Positions 45,701 through 61,100 are shown, counted from the first letter of the stretch. The stretch is 64,000 nt of DNA from Corella eumyota (GCA_963082875.1 OY720100.1:3410001-3474000); one strand, 5' to 3'. Program-made: numbers and translations. The notes: generated by a model from the sequence alone, not told the origin.

Positions 45701-47844
45701 ACGCAATCCATGCTGGAGGGTGTTTAGGGTTGGTTTCACGGACCGACTTTAACAACAATCTTGCTTTCTTGATATCAGCTACATCACCCCCATATGTGGG
45801 TAACATTGAGTGAAGATCGGTGAGATATCCTTTAGGGTCGACGACTGTTTGGCCACTAACAGAATCAGATACCTAAAAAAAATCATTAGAAATTTAAACG
45901 GTTAATTTCAGTAGGGTAATATGATATATGGTCATAGCATTTCCAAAAAAAGGGTTTTTATGTTTTATGTTAGAGGCATCAATACCATATTATTTGCCTT
46001 AAGACCAGTGTTTAAACATAGCTTAAAACAAGTCACAACAGCAAACACTTTCAAAAAAAAGTGAAAAATTGTAATTTATAGTAAGAATTTAGAAAAAGTA
46101 ATTAATGTTAAGATGTTACTAATATCAGAATATTATGCCAATATTGTTTTTGCATATGCAATAATAATTTTATATAATTCCAATGCTTTTTTACCTATTT
46201 AGGAATTTAAACGTAATCAAGTTTTAAATGTAATAAAATAAAAAAATCTGAATGTGAAATAATTTGATTGAATTACCTGACTTAATCTGATGTCCATTAA
46301 AGTATTTCGAGCTTGTCCAATTTTTCTCATGTCAAGTTCACCCGCTGGGGTGTTCCAACCAGGGGTAGCTGTACCTGGAAAGGGGGTATTTAACCCAGAA
46401 GCCCCTGGGAAAGGGGTGTTAAGTCCCCCAAACTGCTGCTGTCTATATAACACATTTCAAAACATTATTTTCTTTAATTAAAAAAAATAAAATAAAATTA
46501 TATTAAAATGGCCTTTTAAGAGAAACTCTGTACATTTAAACATAAGCTTTTTAATATTAATTTTTAATGAAGAGTTCTAACTAATAAGTTCCATTTATTT
46601 TAGTTTTAAATAACCTTGGGTCAATGGTGTTAACAGTGGCATTTTGTGCCAGACCTCTGGCAAAAAAACTGTCTGGAACAGGAGTTATTTTTTCTCGTTG
46701 AGGATTTCTTTGTTTTTTGTTCCTTGCATCACCGACTTCCGGTATATTTGTCCAATCATCTTCAGAGATCTAAAAATATTAAATTTTTTTAAATGACTAA
46801 GACTAAAATTTTTTTTTACGATTTCTTACCACTCCCAACTTTCTCTTAAGATCGGAAAACATTTGTTGAATCTTCGGTCTCTCTTCACGAAATTTCTCAA
46901 GTTCCTCCCGCTCTCTTCTCTCCCGATATTGTTTTCTCCTCTCATCCATTTTCCGATCCACACTCTCATAAACAAGATCCGCTTCCTCGTCATCTTTCTC
47001 ATAAGGTCCGGTGGAAAACAGGTTTCCAGCATAACCAGAAAACTGTCAAAAAAAAATACATTTTAATCTTTTTTATATTTACCCATCATGGTTTAAAGTT
47101 TTTCAAGAATAGCAAATCATGGTTTTTAATTTTTTTACCTCATCATAATTAGCATCATTAAGATCTTCGTCCTCATCTTCTGGCTTCCTGGATGCTTTTA
47201 ACTGATCCCCGACAGTTCTCTGACCTGGAGGAGCATGTCTGTCATCCGTTGGATCACTAACATCTCTTGCAGGTCCGATATCAGATCGAGTTGTAAAACC
47301 AGTAGCACTAGTAAAAAAAATTGACAGCGTTAAAAATTTTAGTTTTTTTTTTATTATAACACACTATTTCTATTTAAACATCTGTATGACTACAAAAGCT
47401 TTATCATTCTTTAAACATATGTAAGAACACTTGCTACACTACACATGAGGTCATGGGTTTAATTCCCACTGCACCCATGCTGCAGCGCCCTCTATTGGGA
47501 TGGAGTAACTGATGTTACTCTATGCTTAAGTCGCGCATTTGACTTTTCCACATTGAGGATAAAGATATATATATATACAAAAAAAGGCTTTAACAACAAG
47601 GGCATTTTGATTGCTGCAAGAGGTAAATGTAAGTCACAATTGCAAAAAAAAAATCACAAAGTCAGGGTAATAAAATATCGATTAACTATATGTTATGAAT
47701 TAAATAAATTTAGTTAATAAGTGAATTTTAAAATAAATGTAATTACCCTCGGCCAAGTCCTGGTACATAACCTGGTGGAGCAGGTTGTCCAATCCAGGGT
47801 TTTTTCTTTTTGTGGACATTTAAAACCCCAGTTATATCTGTCAT
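39734..47844 (-). CDS. PRPF6: PRPF6, U4/U6.U5 tri-snRNP splicing factor, 18 exons, 951 aa
   Basis: Exons on the minus strand: 47844-47747, 47307-47139, 47042-46830, 46769-46615, 46442-46277, 45872-45621, 45272-45110, 44934-44768, 44282-44128, 43711-43629, 43218-43095, 42684-42517, 42116-41960, 41471-41310, 41084-40948, 40849-40643, 40326-40200, 39886-39734. The frame is closed throughout and the length fits human PRPF6 (941 aa). The N-terminal PRP1 domain begins [23 protein letters not shown]. It is followed by [13 protein letters not shown], an acidic/basic linker, a doubled GLNTPFPG motif and [22 protein letters not shown]. From about residue 290 HAT/TPR helical repeats run to the C-terminus ([62 protein letters not shown] and others). 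PRPF6 bridges U5 with U4/U6 in the nucleus before spliceosome activation. Introns 1 and 9 contain SINE copies. Confidence 0.97.
41472..41959. other. PRPF6 intron 13
   Basis: 488 bp intron. It holds a plus-strand ATGCATATAAAATGAG (about 41,771), which looks like a TATA box but has no transcript unit behind it that I can see. Confidence 0.5.
42117..43094. other. PRPF6 introns 11 and 12 (flanking exon 42684-42517)
   Basis: Two introns of about 400 bp on either side of the exon starting [17 protein letters not shown]-rich; no repeat or coding content recognised. Confidence 0.6.
43219..43628. other. PRPF6 intron 10
   Basis: 410 bp. The part at 43,305-43,430 (ACATGTATGTTCAATTTATAGGCCCACC ... GTTGAGAGTTGCAACCATATT, given as pieces) shares blocks in inverted order with 40,050-40,130, suggesting an old interspersed repeat. 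Confidence 0.4.
43812..44047 (-). mobile_element. tRNA-derived SINE, 5' truncated and diverged (copy 4)
   Basis: Within PRPF6 intron 9. It begins with GTACATCTTTATTCTTGATG (tail complement), then the GAACAGTCGACG, GTGTGGGCTCAACAGAAGTTC, TAGTGCCTTACTTAAG and box B complement GGATTAAACCC blocks. The tRNA head upstream of box B is mostly missing. Confidence 0.7.
44283..44767. other. PRPF6 intron 8 with a spaced inverted repeat
   Basis: 485 bp. GGTGGACAATT at 44366-44376 is matched by AATTGTCCACC at 44501-44511, an 11-bp inverted pair 146 bp long overall. This could be the remains of a small palindromic element; no target duplication could be identified. Confidence 0.4.
47421..47577 (+). mobile_element. 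tRNA-derived SINE with internal deletion (copy 5)
   Basis: In PRPF6 intron 1. Starts mid-head (AAGAACACTTGCTACACTAC), keeps box B GGGTTTAATTCCC and the GCTGCAGCGCCCTC block, then jumps straight to GGAGTAACTGATGTTACTC and ends TCCACATTGAGGATAAAGATATATATATATAC. The middle of the body, about 110 bp, is absent. Confidence 0.8.
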
Positions 47845-49451
47845 TTTCAATATGCCTTATACCAATTTTTAATTACTTAATTACGTTTGTATAAATTTCC
47901 TTAAATAGTTAAAATATAAAAAAGAATTGTAGTTATTTAACAAAATTTAGCGTTTAGAAAATTTCACATCATAAAAATTAATTTGTTACATATTTTTAAA
48001 AAAATATTGTAAAGTTTCTTTTTGTAGATGGGTGAAAAATATAAATAGAAAATAAAATACTCATAATCGACGTTATAACGAAATTCGCATGCTAAGCAGC
48101 ATTTTCACCGATACGTGACCGCTTAGTGTCATTTAAATTTTTATTTTATTATGCCAAGTTGATATTATATAAGAAGGCGTAGAATATAAAATAAACAACA
48201 GACATCACTTAAAAAATATCATATTTGGGATACAAGATTCTCTAAGAGCTTTGATTAAATAGATGTTATGTTGTTTAATAAAGGTTCTATGACCAGATAT
48301 GTCGTAGTAGTAATAAATAGAAATTTACATATTAATGCTTGTATTCTTTACAAAATGACAACTTTATTACACATAATGTGAATTTTATAAAGGTATTTTT
48401 TTTAGACAGGCCATGTGTTTTTTACCAAAAAAAATAATTTTAAACTAAATGAATAACGTACCAGATACGTAATTTTACCTACAACGCGATATTTTCTATT
48501 ACGCTTTAGTTTACCCTGACCCTTTCTTTAAATTAAAAAACATCTGAATTTAGTGAAGTTTTTAAAAATTGGTTTTCGAACAAATGTCCGTTCGGTCAAA
48601 AAACTTTACAGTGTGATTATTTGCAATTTTTTAATAAAATTTAAAAAATTATCACTTAAACTTTTTGCATTTATATGCGACAATGATCCACCATTTAATA
48701 TTATTTCCTACAAACTGTTTAAACACAAAAAAATACCTGCAATTCACTTATGTGATGAATCAAAGCCTTATCAGTATTCTTTATTAAGATTGATGCCACG
48801 TGCGCACATCGCCAGCGGATGGAAACGGCACGGGCCAATGATCGAGAAAGCTAGGCTCTACTGAAGAGCGTCTAAGTGGATTTGACAGTTCCTTTTTTAA
48901 ACCTGAGTATTTTGATTCTTATGTATAATCCAAACAAGCAATTAATTACCAACGTGACCCATGGCCTGTGTATTAACTTGTTGTAAGAGTTTGCAAATTT
49001 CCAAAAGTAAAATGGTTAAATAGTCTTTATAATAATGTATATAAATATATGTAAAATTCATCGCTTTTTAACGTTTTTATTATATTTTAGGGTTATTTTT
49101 GTTAAACTTATTATTTTTTCTTCTTTTGTTTTAAAAGGCGCCATTTATGTTTTATAAAGTTTAGCCGATGCCCTACCAAGAATCAAGTGTTTATTTATTT
49201 ATTTTTCCTTACTCGGAGGTCGTTATATTATCTTATTTTCCAATCACAGAACGGCACATGATTTTTTTGATCTCCTAGTTTTACATAATATTTTTCAGTT
49301 TTGGAAGATTTAGAAACTAATTTCCATGACCTAAAGTAAATTCGTTGGGCGTCAGTAGAATTCATCACTCATATAAACCCAGTCTGTTTTTTACGTTGTC
49401 TAAGAGTTTGCCAGTAACCCTTGTCCCCGTGATGTTATCTCTATGATTGGT

Positions 49452-49465
49452 TAATCCGCAGGAAG
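49452..49465. promoter_or_regulatory. Candidate Otx-type plus Ets-type site pair
   Basis: TAATCC (K50 homeodomain core, as bound by Otx) is followed after three bases by GGAAG (Ets core), next to ATTGG (CCAAT complement) at 49446. It is about 1.5 kb upstream of FEZF, an anterior neural gene. The arrangement is suggestive but short motifs occur by chance; no conservation could be tested. Confidence 0.3.
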
Positions 49466-50417
49466 AAGTCTATCAGCAAAAATAAGAGATTTGTACGGCC
49501 ATGATCGTATTTAGCGTTAAATTATTTAAAAATTTGCACAGCTACGCGAAACTTCTAATTGAGCTTTATATAACCTATAACACACCAAAGTTATTTTTTT
49601 TATGTTAACGTATTAAGAATTAATATTTTAAAATTAATTAAATATTACGCAGTTTTCAGTGAACGTTTTAGCGTCTACGGTGGTTTAGCGTTGGCTCGTG
49701 TCTGCTTGTGGGTGGTCCGATCAATTTATATGAGGGTAAAGACATTTTAATCAGATTAAAATAAGGATAAACCGTCTGTCAGATCGATGATCAATGAACG
49801 ACTGCGCATGTCGACGGTGAAAATTTATTTGCCAAAAATGGCAAAAACAAAAACTTTACAAAAAAGTTGGTTTGTTAAAATTTATATTTTTACACCAGAA
49901 TTTCGTTTTAAATCCAAAATTAAATGTTTAATAAACATTTAAGATATATAATGTCAAGAAAAGGAGCTTTATAGTTAGTTAATATAAAGAGTTTTGAATA
50001 GAGCTTTGAAAATCTTGTTTTAAATTCAAAAAATCGTTTTTTTTGCTAGTTAGTTTGAGTTAAAATATTGGCAATATCCGTTGTATGTGACGTTTGCCAA
50101 CCAAGCAAAGCTAAGTCGGGAAAGAGATGTCTTGTTTTAGGATTAGACTATCAGAAAGACAAATCTACGTTATTCGTGTGTGGGCTTAATATTGGTTATA
50201 AATGGCAGATTTAATCAAAGTAAACTCAATACGTCAATAAATAATGAGTTAATTTATGTTTTTATCTTAAGGGCCACCTGATCAGTTTTTTTTGTTATAG
50301 TATCGGTTATAAAACGCATATATGCTACTAATATGTTAGTCGATAAAAAATATTAAAAGCTAGCATGTTATATTACTATATAGTAAAACACTTTATTCAA
50401 GTTAAAACTGCGTAGTA

Positions 50418-50450
50418 ATGACTTTTTTTCTCCGTATTCTAAAGGTAAGT
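50418..50450 (+). promoter_or_regulatory. Candidate alternative first exon of FEZF with strong donor
   Basis: ATG at 50418 opens MTFFLRILK and reaches AAAG|GTAAGT at 50444/50445 in phase 0, the phase needed by the FEZF exon at 51130. TTACTATATAGTAAA lies 20-40 bp upstream. It could instead be a noncoding 5' exon spliced to an acceptor such as the one at 50849 (CAAAACAG). No transcript evidence. Confidence 0.3.
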
Positions 50451-50972
50451 TTTTATGTAAATAATCAATTTTATTTATATTTATGTAATTGTTATTTAAT
50501 ATAAACAAGTTAAGCTTTAAATTAAGAGGTTAGCGTGCAAAAAGTCATAAAAATTTTAAAACTTTTTCTAAATTATATTTAAAATAAAACTCAATTTTAA
50601 GTAAAAAAATTAAGAAAATTAAAAACCATAAATGCAAATTTAGTTTATTTTCCAATAAACAAATCTTTTTGGTTCGCCATTTTTTAAATTGGTAAAAAAA
50701 ACGACGCTATTTTATAGTTGCATTTGTAACAAAAAACTGGTAAAAAATGAAAATTTTAAGCCATTTTAGAACGTACAGGATGTTATATTAAAATAGATTA
50801 AAAATTATTTAAAATTGTAAATAAAAAAATATATTTCTTGTCAAAACAGGTATTTTTATAACAAAGTGTGTTTAGATAAAAATAGGTTAAAAAACTTTAA
50901 CCGCTTTTTAAAATCAACTTTAAATTTTCATCAATTTTTTATCCAAAAGACGATAAAGATTTGTGGTTAAAA

Positions 50973-53733
<2,761 letters not shown>

Positions 53734-54516
53734 TCAAAATCAAACGTTCGAACAAGAAGTACTGTCATATAACCGAAAACCATTTCACATTTTACCGAAA
53801 AAAACTAATGCCAAAAAACACCATAACGACAATGAGATATTTTTTATTAAACTAAGCTTATCCTTTTCAAAAATCCTTTTTAATTTTAAAAATAACGTTA
53901 ACCTGAATTTTGGTGATATAAACGGATACCTTAAAAAAAGAACACATGATTTCTAAATTTTAATTAAATACTATGTTCAAGCTTATGGTTAAAAATTATA
54001 CTATAAAATCTTTGTATAAACATTATTACTTTTGGCATGATTTAAATCGTTAAATTGATTTTGTCATTTTTTCCCGTCGCATCGTTGTAATATTAATTGT
54101 ATATCGTATTTATTATTTACTTTTATTAATGCGCGAAAAACCAAAATAAAAAAAAATATTTTGAATAAACCTGTGCCATACTCAAAATTTAAAAAAATGT
54201 AAAAATATCCTAATATTCATAAGAAACCTGCGCTAAAATAATCTACTGCCGATAAGATTTAATATTTTTAAACAAACATTTTACGCAAATTAAGATTTTA
54301 TATATACAAACAATTGGTGATAAATAATAAACGCGCATTTAAAAATATGAATAAATAGTTTATACAAATATCAGCTAAAAATGTTAAGTTTTAATAAAAT
54401 GATTTAGTATACAATATGCAAACGACAAATTTGATGTTATTATACGTCGACATCGTAGTTCAAGAAATAGTTATAAAAAAGGCTTGTTCTGACTAAGACA
54501 GGGTAAGCTTTAAAAT

Positions 54517-54584
54517 ATGAAAGTACCACAAACATAAACCGGTCAACTAAATGAAAGTACCACAAACATAAACCGGTCAACTAA
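54517..54584. repeat. Perfect 34-bp tandem duplication
   Basis: The unit begins ATGAAAGTACCACAAACATA and ends CCGGTCAACTAA; copies at 54517-54550 and 54551-54584 are identical. Recent slippage or local duplication is the simple explanation. Confidence 0.9.
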
Positions 54585-55117
54585 ATACACCCAATTATCA
54601 TTTTGCTTAAAAAAATTAAATTTTTTTTTAAATCGGTCCAGTAGATGGCTGTATATATAGCCTTAAAAAATAAAAATAGGTGTGTGTTGCTATTATATTA
54701 AACAAATGTGCTAACCCGGTCACCTTTTCTGGTCAAAAGTAAATATTTTTTTTATGTTATCGAATATAACTTTTTTCTACAGAAGTTAATTTGAATTATG
54801 TTTGTTAAAAATTATAGCTTAATAATCAGAGTAAATTACTGCTTTGTTTAGATTTCATCAAAAATATTGTTTTTTTATAATAAAACTGGATCATTTTTAA
54901 GAAAATCTTCCTAAGAATAATAAAGCTTTAAATAATTGCCCCCAAATTTAGACTGATTATAGTCCTAAGCTTGTGATATATTGTAAAGCATAAAAAAAGA
55001 AGAAAAGGATAAAAAACTAAAATGGCTTTTAATTAACTACATCGTTGTCAATCGACCAAAACATTTTTCCGTCGTCGAAAAATCTAAAAGCGCACCTGCA
55101 TTTCTCTTGCCGCACGA

Positions 55118-55182
55118 TGGCGCACCGTTCGCACTTGTCGTTCAACAAACGCGAGGCGCGAGTTCGAATTCGTTTTTTTTTT
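55118..55182 (+). ncRNA. Possible small Pol III transcript, low confidence
   Basis: TGGCGCACCG (weak box A likeness) at about 55,118, GAGTTCGAATTC (box B likeness) at 55,160-55,171 and a run of ten T at 55,173-55,182 are in the order of a Pol III gene. The stretch is GC-richer than its surroundings. It does not fold as an obvious tRNA and sits just past the NCK stop on the other strand. It could equally be a decayed SINE head or chance. Confidence 0.2.
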
Positions 55183-55191
55183 GTTAGTTTT

Positions 55192-58100
55192 TCAATCTCG
55201 CGGCAAAGGAATGGTAAGAAAAACTTTGCCCTGATCCTGGCTTGTATATATAGGTGCGCGTTTATAATGGTCTAAAAGCAAGTCCAGTGATTCAAAGGTT
55301 CGCTGGCCGATACGAAACTGCCCACTGTCCAGTGTGGTCACTTTGAAATGTCGAATGCGACCAGGCATCTTCATTGAAATTGAATAATCCCCGGTCTGAT
55401 AAAAAATAACAACAAAAGTTTATACCAAAACGACAAAAAAACACCAGCGTATCTTTTTCTTAAAGATTTCACTACATGAGGTACTTGTGTTCGATTCTCA
55501 CAGCTCTTATTCTGTAGCGCACTTAAGTAAGGCGCTACAAACGGTATAAACTTCTGCTACACCAATACTTAATCAGCAGCTTAATTATTAGGAAAATATA
55601 ATCTATAATATCCCAAACTGCTAAAGGCAACTCGAGACTGGTTCGGGGTAACTGATGTTACTCTATGTTAAGGTCGTAAAGTTGACCTTCCCACATCGAG
55701 GATAAATAAATATTGAAAAAGGTGGCAATTATACATAGTTGGACAATGACATTACGTTTTACGCAAAATATTTCTTGAAACAGTACTAAAATAAACAAGT
55801 AATGAGTAAGAAATAAACTCAAAGACGCTAATAAAATTTTGTAAAAATCGGTTTCACTGAAATACCCTTAACCTAAGTTTTAATGTTTACAATTATGTAA
55901 TAAAAGTTTAAAGAGCAGTTTTTCTTGAAACAATAAAAAAGAGAAAGCAGTTTTATGCTATGTCAAACATAACCTAAATATTTATAAACATCAAGTATTT
56001 TTTGGAACAAAATTTCATGTCTCAAATCAGAATCATGTATTCTGTTTTATAATTAAATATAAACTTACACAATTAACGATTAACCAAATCATCTATTTAC
56101 TTTTACCTTTACTTAGTACAACAAGCTAAAAATAAACTTAGAGCCAGAAACAATAAAAAATAACCTAAATTAATATTTGATTTCTACGAAAACCTTTAAT
56201 CAAACAAACACTCGAACAGCCATAATGACGTAATTGTGTCGTCTGTTCAACTTACCGATGTTTCGCTTCCTCTAACCAAATACTCTCCGTTTCTTCCTCG
56301 CTCGTTGAGTGTCCTCTCTGCTTCGTTTCTGGTTATCATTCCGAAAAACCAAACTTGATTTATTCCACCAGGTAAGGCTTCGTTAGCCCCTTGCTGTAGA
56401 ACAGAAAGCATATCTTTAAATCAAGTATGTAAACATTTATAAAGTGTCTATAATATACTGTAATAATATATCGTGTTAATATATGTATACGTCATTGGTT
56501 AAGGGGTAGGGGTAGGTGTCTAAAAGGAAAATAACTGGTTTAAAAATACTGAGTCAACAAACAAACTGTTAACAACATTATGAAAGTATTTTTATATAGA
56601 TTGTCAAACCCAATATGGTGTATATATTGGTGTTAATAAAAATACTAATTTAAAAAAATGTCAAGCCAAAAATGCATTGTAAAATGTCTTAAACTAAAAT
56701 CTTAGTGTATTTTCACACAATATGCATTTCCTATACTTGTGCATACAGAAAAATATTCAAGTTATAGCATTTACATTTCTTAAAAAATATTGACTGGTTT
56801 TTAGACCAGCGGTTAAATTACGTTAAAAAATTAAAATAAAGGTAAACGAATATTATTGATTAAGAAACAATAAATCAATAATAACTAAGGCCCAAGGCAC
56901 TATTAAGACAGGATGTAACGTTGTGACCTACGCATTATTACGCTGAGGCATTACAGTTCTCAATACGCTGCATGCAATAAGTTGTTATACATTAACTTAA
57001 TTTTAATACCGAACAAAAGAAGCAATTAAAAAGTGTTTTTTGTTTAATGACAGTGCTATTTTACTGTAATAAAACCGCTTATAGTTTATTGAAGCTGGGT
57101 TTTAAAGTATGACCTTACCAATATTGAAGGTTATTAACATTTAAATACTTGTTAAATATGTAAAGTTAGTACAACTATAAAATGCTACATTTATTTTAAT
57201 GGCCTTTATAAATGCCGACATAACTAGGTTTTTGTTTTAAATATACATTTTGTAAAATACATTTGTGTAGGCTGTTAATAAACAACAAATAACGCTTATA
57301 AACATGCATTTCCGTTTTAAACAGAGATCTTATGTATACTACAAACCTATCTATACATTAAATAAACAATTTTAATTTCAACATTATATCAATATAAAAT
57401 TTCACTTACTTTACCGATGCTTACTCCGTTTGGAGAAGGGCAAACAGGGTCGTAGTTTGTGGAGGAAGGTTTGTGGGTTATCGGTTGATCTTCCTGGATG
57501 ACTTCAACATAGTTCTTCGGAACAAGCCCGGTGCTTCCTTGCGCGTTCCTTGCCATCCACCATTCCGGATCATCCGACGGCTGTTCTATAATTTGCAGAG
57601 TTTCGTCTTGTTCGAAAATCAGCTCTTCGAAATTCTCCGAGTTAAATGCGTACAATGTCCGCACCGTCATAATATTGTCAGTGTTATTGGTCGCAGCAGG
57701 TGGTGTGTTCAATGTCGACTGACAGACCTCGGACTTCACGACGTAATTTGACGGAAACCAACCCGGCTTTGAATTAGGCCGGTCGGCGTCCTTGCCAAAC
57801 CACCAGCCGTCTCCTTCCATTTCAAGCACCAAGACTTTCATATTTTTAACTAGAGTTAACTCGTCTTCTTTCAACGCTTCGTAATTGAATTTGCTGACGT
57901 ATTCGTCTTTGATTTGACCCCGGTTGCCACCGCCCCCTGTAGCTATCGCGCTGGGATTAAACCCAGTATTAGGGGAAGGCGACATGGGTTCGCCTCTACC
58001 CCCATAAGACTGCGCACCTCCGCCTTTCGGTTTTTTGGCTCGGGCCGGAAGACTTTTTGCTGTTATAAAAAAAAAGAACAAGTTAAAATTTAATGTAACC

Positions 58101-61100
58101 AATTTTTTTTGAACACGAAACAGGACTTAACAAAAAGCCTAAGATTAAAACGGCCAATAAAAATAAGTGTGGACTATAATATCCAAACCTCTGGACCCAA
58201 ACTAGTTAAACCTTTCTGCTTTATATAACAATACCTTGATTAGAGGGATTGTACCACGACATCAAATTCGTTTTTAAAATTAAAAACTTACAAAAACTTA
58301 CAAAAACCAGTACATACACAATACTGTCACATGTAACTATACTTTAATCATAAAACCACAGCTTAACGAGCTACAGATCGTAAAACTACCTTTAAAAAAT
58401 AACTGCTCACAGCAGTTCTGGCTGACTTAAACGACTGAGCAGACAAAGAGAAAATAACAATACCGAAAATAAATAAAAAAGAGAGGAAGTGATCATCATC
58501 CAATATTGCTTAACAAGCAAGCAATTCATAACCGCGTGGCTTGTACAATAAAAGATAAGAAACTTGACTTAAAAAAACACATTTTGCAAATTGTTTTAAG
58601 AAAACTGTCTATAAAGTATTAAACCCGAATTTTAAAATGATAAAAAAACATTTATAAGTGTCAGCAATTAGACATTATTACAATTTTATACATATTTTTA
58701 GGTATTTATTATTATTATTTTATGTAACAAAAATTAAATACAGTTTTTTGTTTAATTTTGTACCTTTAACTGTTAAGCGTTTGAGCGTAAGAAACTAAAT
58801 TGCGATTTCAATAAAAATTCACTGGTGTTATAATATCACCCTTATTGAGTTCACCTTTTCTTAACTTTTGCTCCCGAAACCTATGATGGCTCCTATCTCT
58901 GCATAGCTGCTGCAGTTTGACACGGGGGATTTTTCTTCGCTCTCGTAAAATTGTGCATTGTGCTACCAACGAGGTTTTGGCAAATGCAGGGTTGGGAGAA
59001 TAACGTGCAAGAGCACTGATAGAGGAATAACTGTGGACTAGCCCATGCATCACAAGCAGTAAAAGCCTAATTTTGTTTACTACTTCTGTACGCGTACTAA
59101 AAACACAACTGCTTAAAATTTAAATACGGTTACGGTTAAAAATATCCCAAAAATGCATTTTTAAAAAATAAAAATCGATTAACTACCTGACTGACTAAAG
59201 CACTGATGCTAACACAACGTAAATCTGAAATCAGTTTTTTTTAGTAAAAGACATTTATTAAATATTAAAAACGAATAAAATTTAAATCTGCTAACCTAAC
59301 TTATAATTTTATTTAATTAAACTTTTTAATATCCTGAGCTAAAACAAATATTACTTTTTTATTTAATTAAAATATAACTTTACTTCTTGTAAACTTGAAT
59401 AATTAAAAAAAAACATGCTACTCACATTTTACCTATTATCAAAATTTCGAAACAAAAAATATATGAGCGATAGACTTCTTACAGAAATATTTATCATCGC
59501 TAACTTAAAAACAACAATCAAATGTGGGAAAAAAAGAACCGCTAACGTGGATGTTATATTTCATTGCATTGTTTCTATAAATTTGGTTACGATTTGTTAT
59601 GGTTTGGCACACCACGTGACCGTAGAAATGCCGATTATGATGTGTAATACGATTACAAATCACCTATCGTGTTTATTGCGCTTGTACTACACATAAACAT
59701 GTAAACACTACACGCAGTGCTGGTCCGTTAACAAAGTGTTTTAATAACCGGTGCGGTGAAATGTGATTTATAGCGGAAAAGTTAGTACCCGCTTGCTCCT
59801 CATTTAATTAAAAATTTCGCTAACTGCGTGAGTCTAATACATAAACACTAGCGAGTTATTATACATGGTTATCTAATCATTTGTTTTAAATGCCATTTAT
59901 CACACTATGATACGTAATATCATTCTTTGTCATATAACATGAGCAAAAAAGTCACGTTTAGTCTAAAACTGTAACTAACTCATAAATGTGACTACAAGTT
60001 TCTTAAAATTTTAGTTAAAAACTAAAGCACTATCACTACATACCATGGTCTGTTCATTAGATTTAATTTAAACAAATCAAGTCTAAACAACTGGGTTAAA
60101 CAACTGCGTGTCTATAATAACACGAAAACAACAAAATAATTGCAACCGTAACAGTGATCACTACTTCCTTGTGGTATAGTTTGACGAGAGCGGGCTGTGG
60201 ACGGGTCAAGGACGTTAAGGTTAACGTGAAGGTCTTGTAATTACATCGTTAACCGGAATACACGGTTTAGTTGCTTAGTCTTTTAAAACGATCAGTTTTA
60301 CTTGGTATATATATAAGAAATTCTGTGATTTGAGAAAAAATGTTTGAATTGATATGAAACAGAAGTTGTTTTCAATACGTGCTGGTAAAATAAAAATCGT
60401 GTTTTTAAACGGGTTTGTTTACAAAATAACCATACTGGTTCGTTGAATTTAAACATATTGCTTTAAAAAATTGAATTGCCATAACAACAAAAAATGTAGC
60501 GTAAAAATCTGATAAAAACGGAGCAAAAAATCTAATAAAAACGGAGCCTAAAATCGATAATTCATGTCTGATTTAATTATACAAAAGGTTTTAAAACAAA
60601 AGATAGCGTTTAGTTTGCTTAAGCCACTCATATCTAAAACAATACCAGGGTTTGATTCTATACATTCTTAGGTAATTAAATACACAACACAAATTACATG
60701 TATATATATATTTATAATGTTAATGATCTACTGGAAAATTCTAGTTTATAAGTTTGGCTTTTAATAGGGTCGTTATATACTGTTATGTACATACAATGTG
60801 TTTCTAACACTACACAGTTACTTGCGCTATTAGTCATTTAACAAAACAGTTTAACAGTTTTTTGGAAATTTTGTTCTTGCTAAGTTTTTAAATAACAAAG
60901 ACTAAATCCCTTTAAAAAATTTTTTTGAAGAAAATATGTTGTAATTTTTACTGATACATTTTTTTTAATTTTAATAACATTAAACCAATTAATATTGTTA
61001 ATAAGATGTAGCATTACAAATTAATAATTAACTGTGAAATACCCATTGTTTTAAACGATTTCTTTATTCGTTTATCCATGATGTTTTCTTTAAATGTCGG

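Larger units (their letters stand above)
47845..50972. other. Head-to-head intergenic region between PRPF6 and FEZF
   Basis: About 3.1 kb with no convincing gene. It should contain the PRPF6 promoter at its left end and the FEZF cis-regulatory region. Notable points are a TAATCC/GGAAG pair at 49452-49465, a GGATAAAC and CCGTCTGTCAG stretch at about 49,760-49,780, and a strong splice donor AAAG|GTAAGT at 50445. A 103-codon frame at 48553-48864 has no recognisable features and is not accepted as a gene. Confidence 0.6.
53734..55191. other. Tail-to-tail gap between FEZF and NCK
   Basis: AT-rich for most of its length, with FEZF poly(A) candidates (AATAAA near 54,143 and 54,164), a perfect 34-bp tandem duplication at 54,517-54,584 and a GC-richer stretch at 55,040-55,175. 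A minus-strand ATTAAA at about 55,027-55,032 could end NCK transcripts. No protein gene seen. Confidence 0.6.

Noticed and set aside
47100-47845. A shared system or operon among the six protein genes
   Set aside because: The genes alternate strand, belong to unrelated pathways and are each complete on their own.
48553-48864. 103-codon plus-strand frame between PRPF6 and FEZF
   Set aside because: No recognisable domain, no upstream promoter or splice context, and a composition like the surrounding AT-rich DNA.
59415-59696. 93-codon plus-strand frame in NCK intron 2
   Set aside because: Antisense to NCK, low complexity at the start and no known motif.
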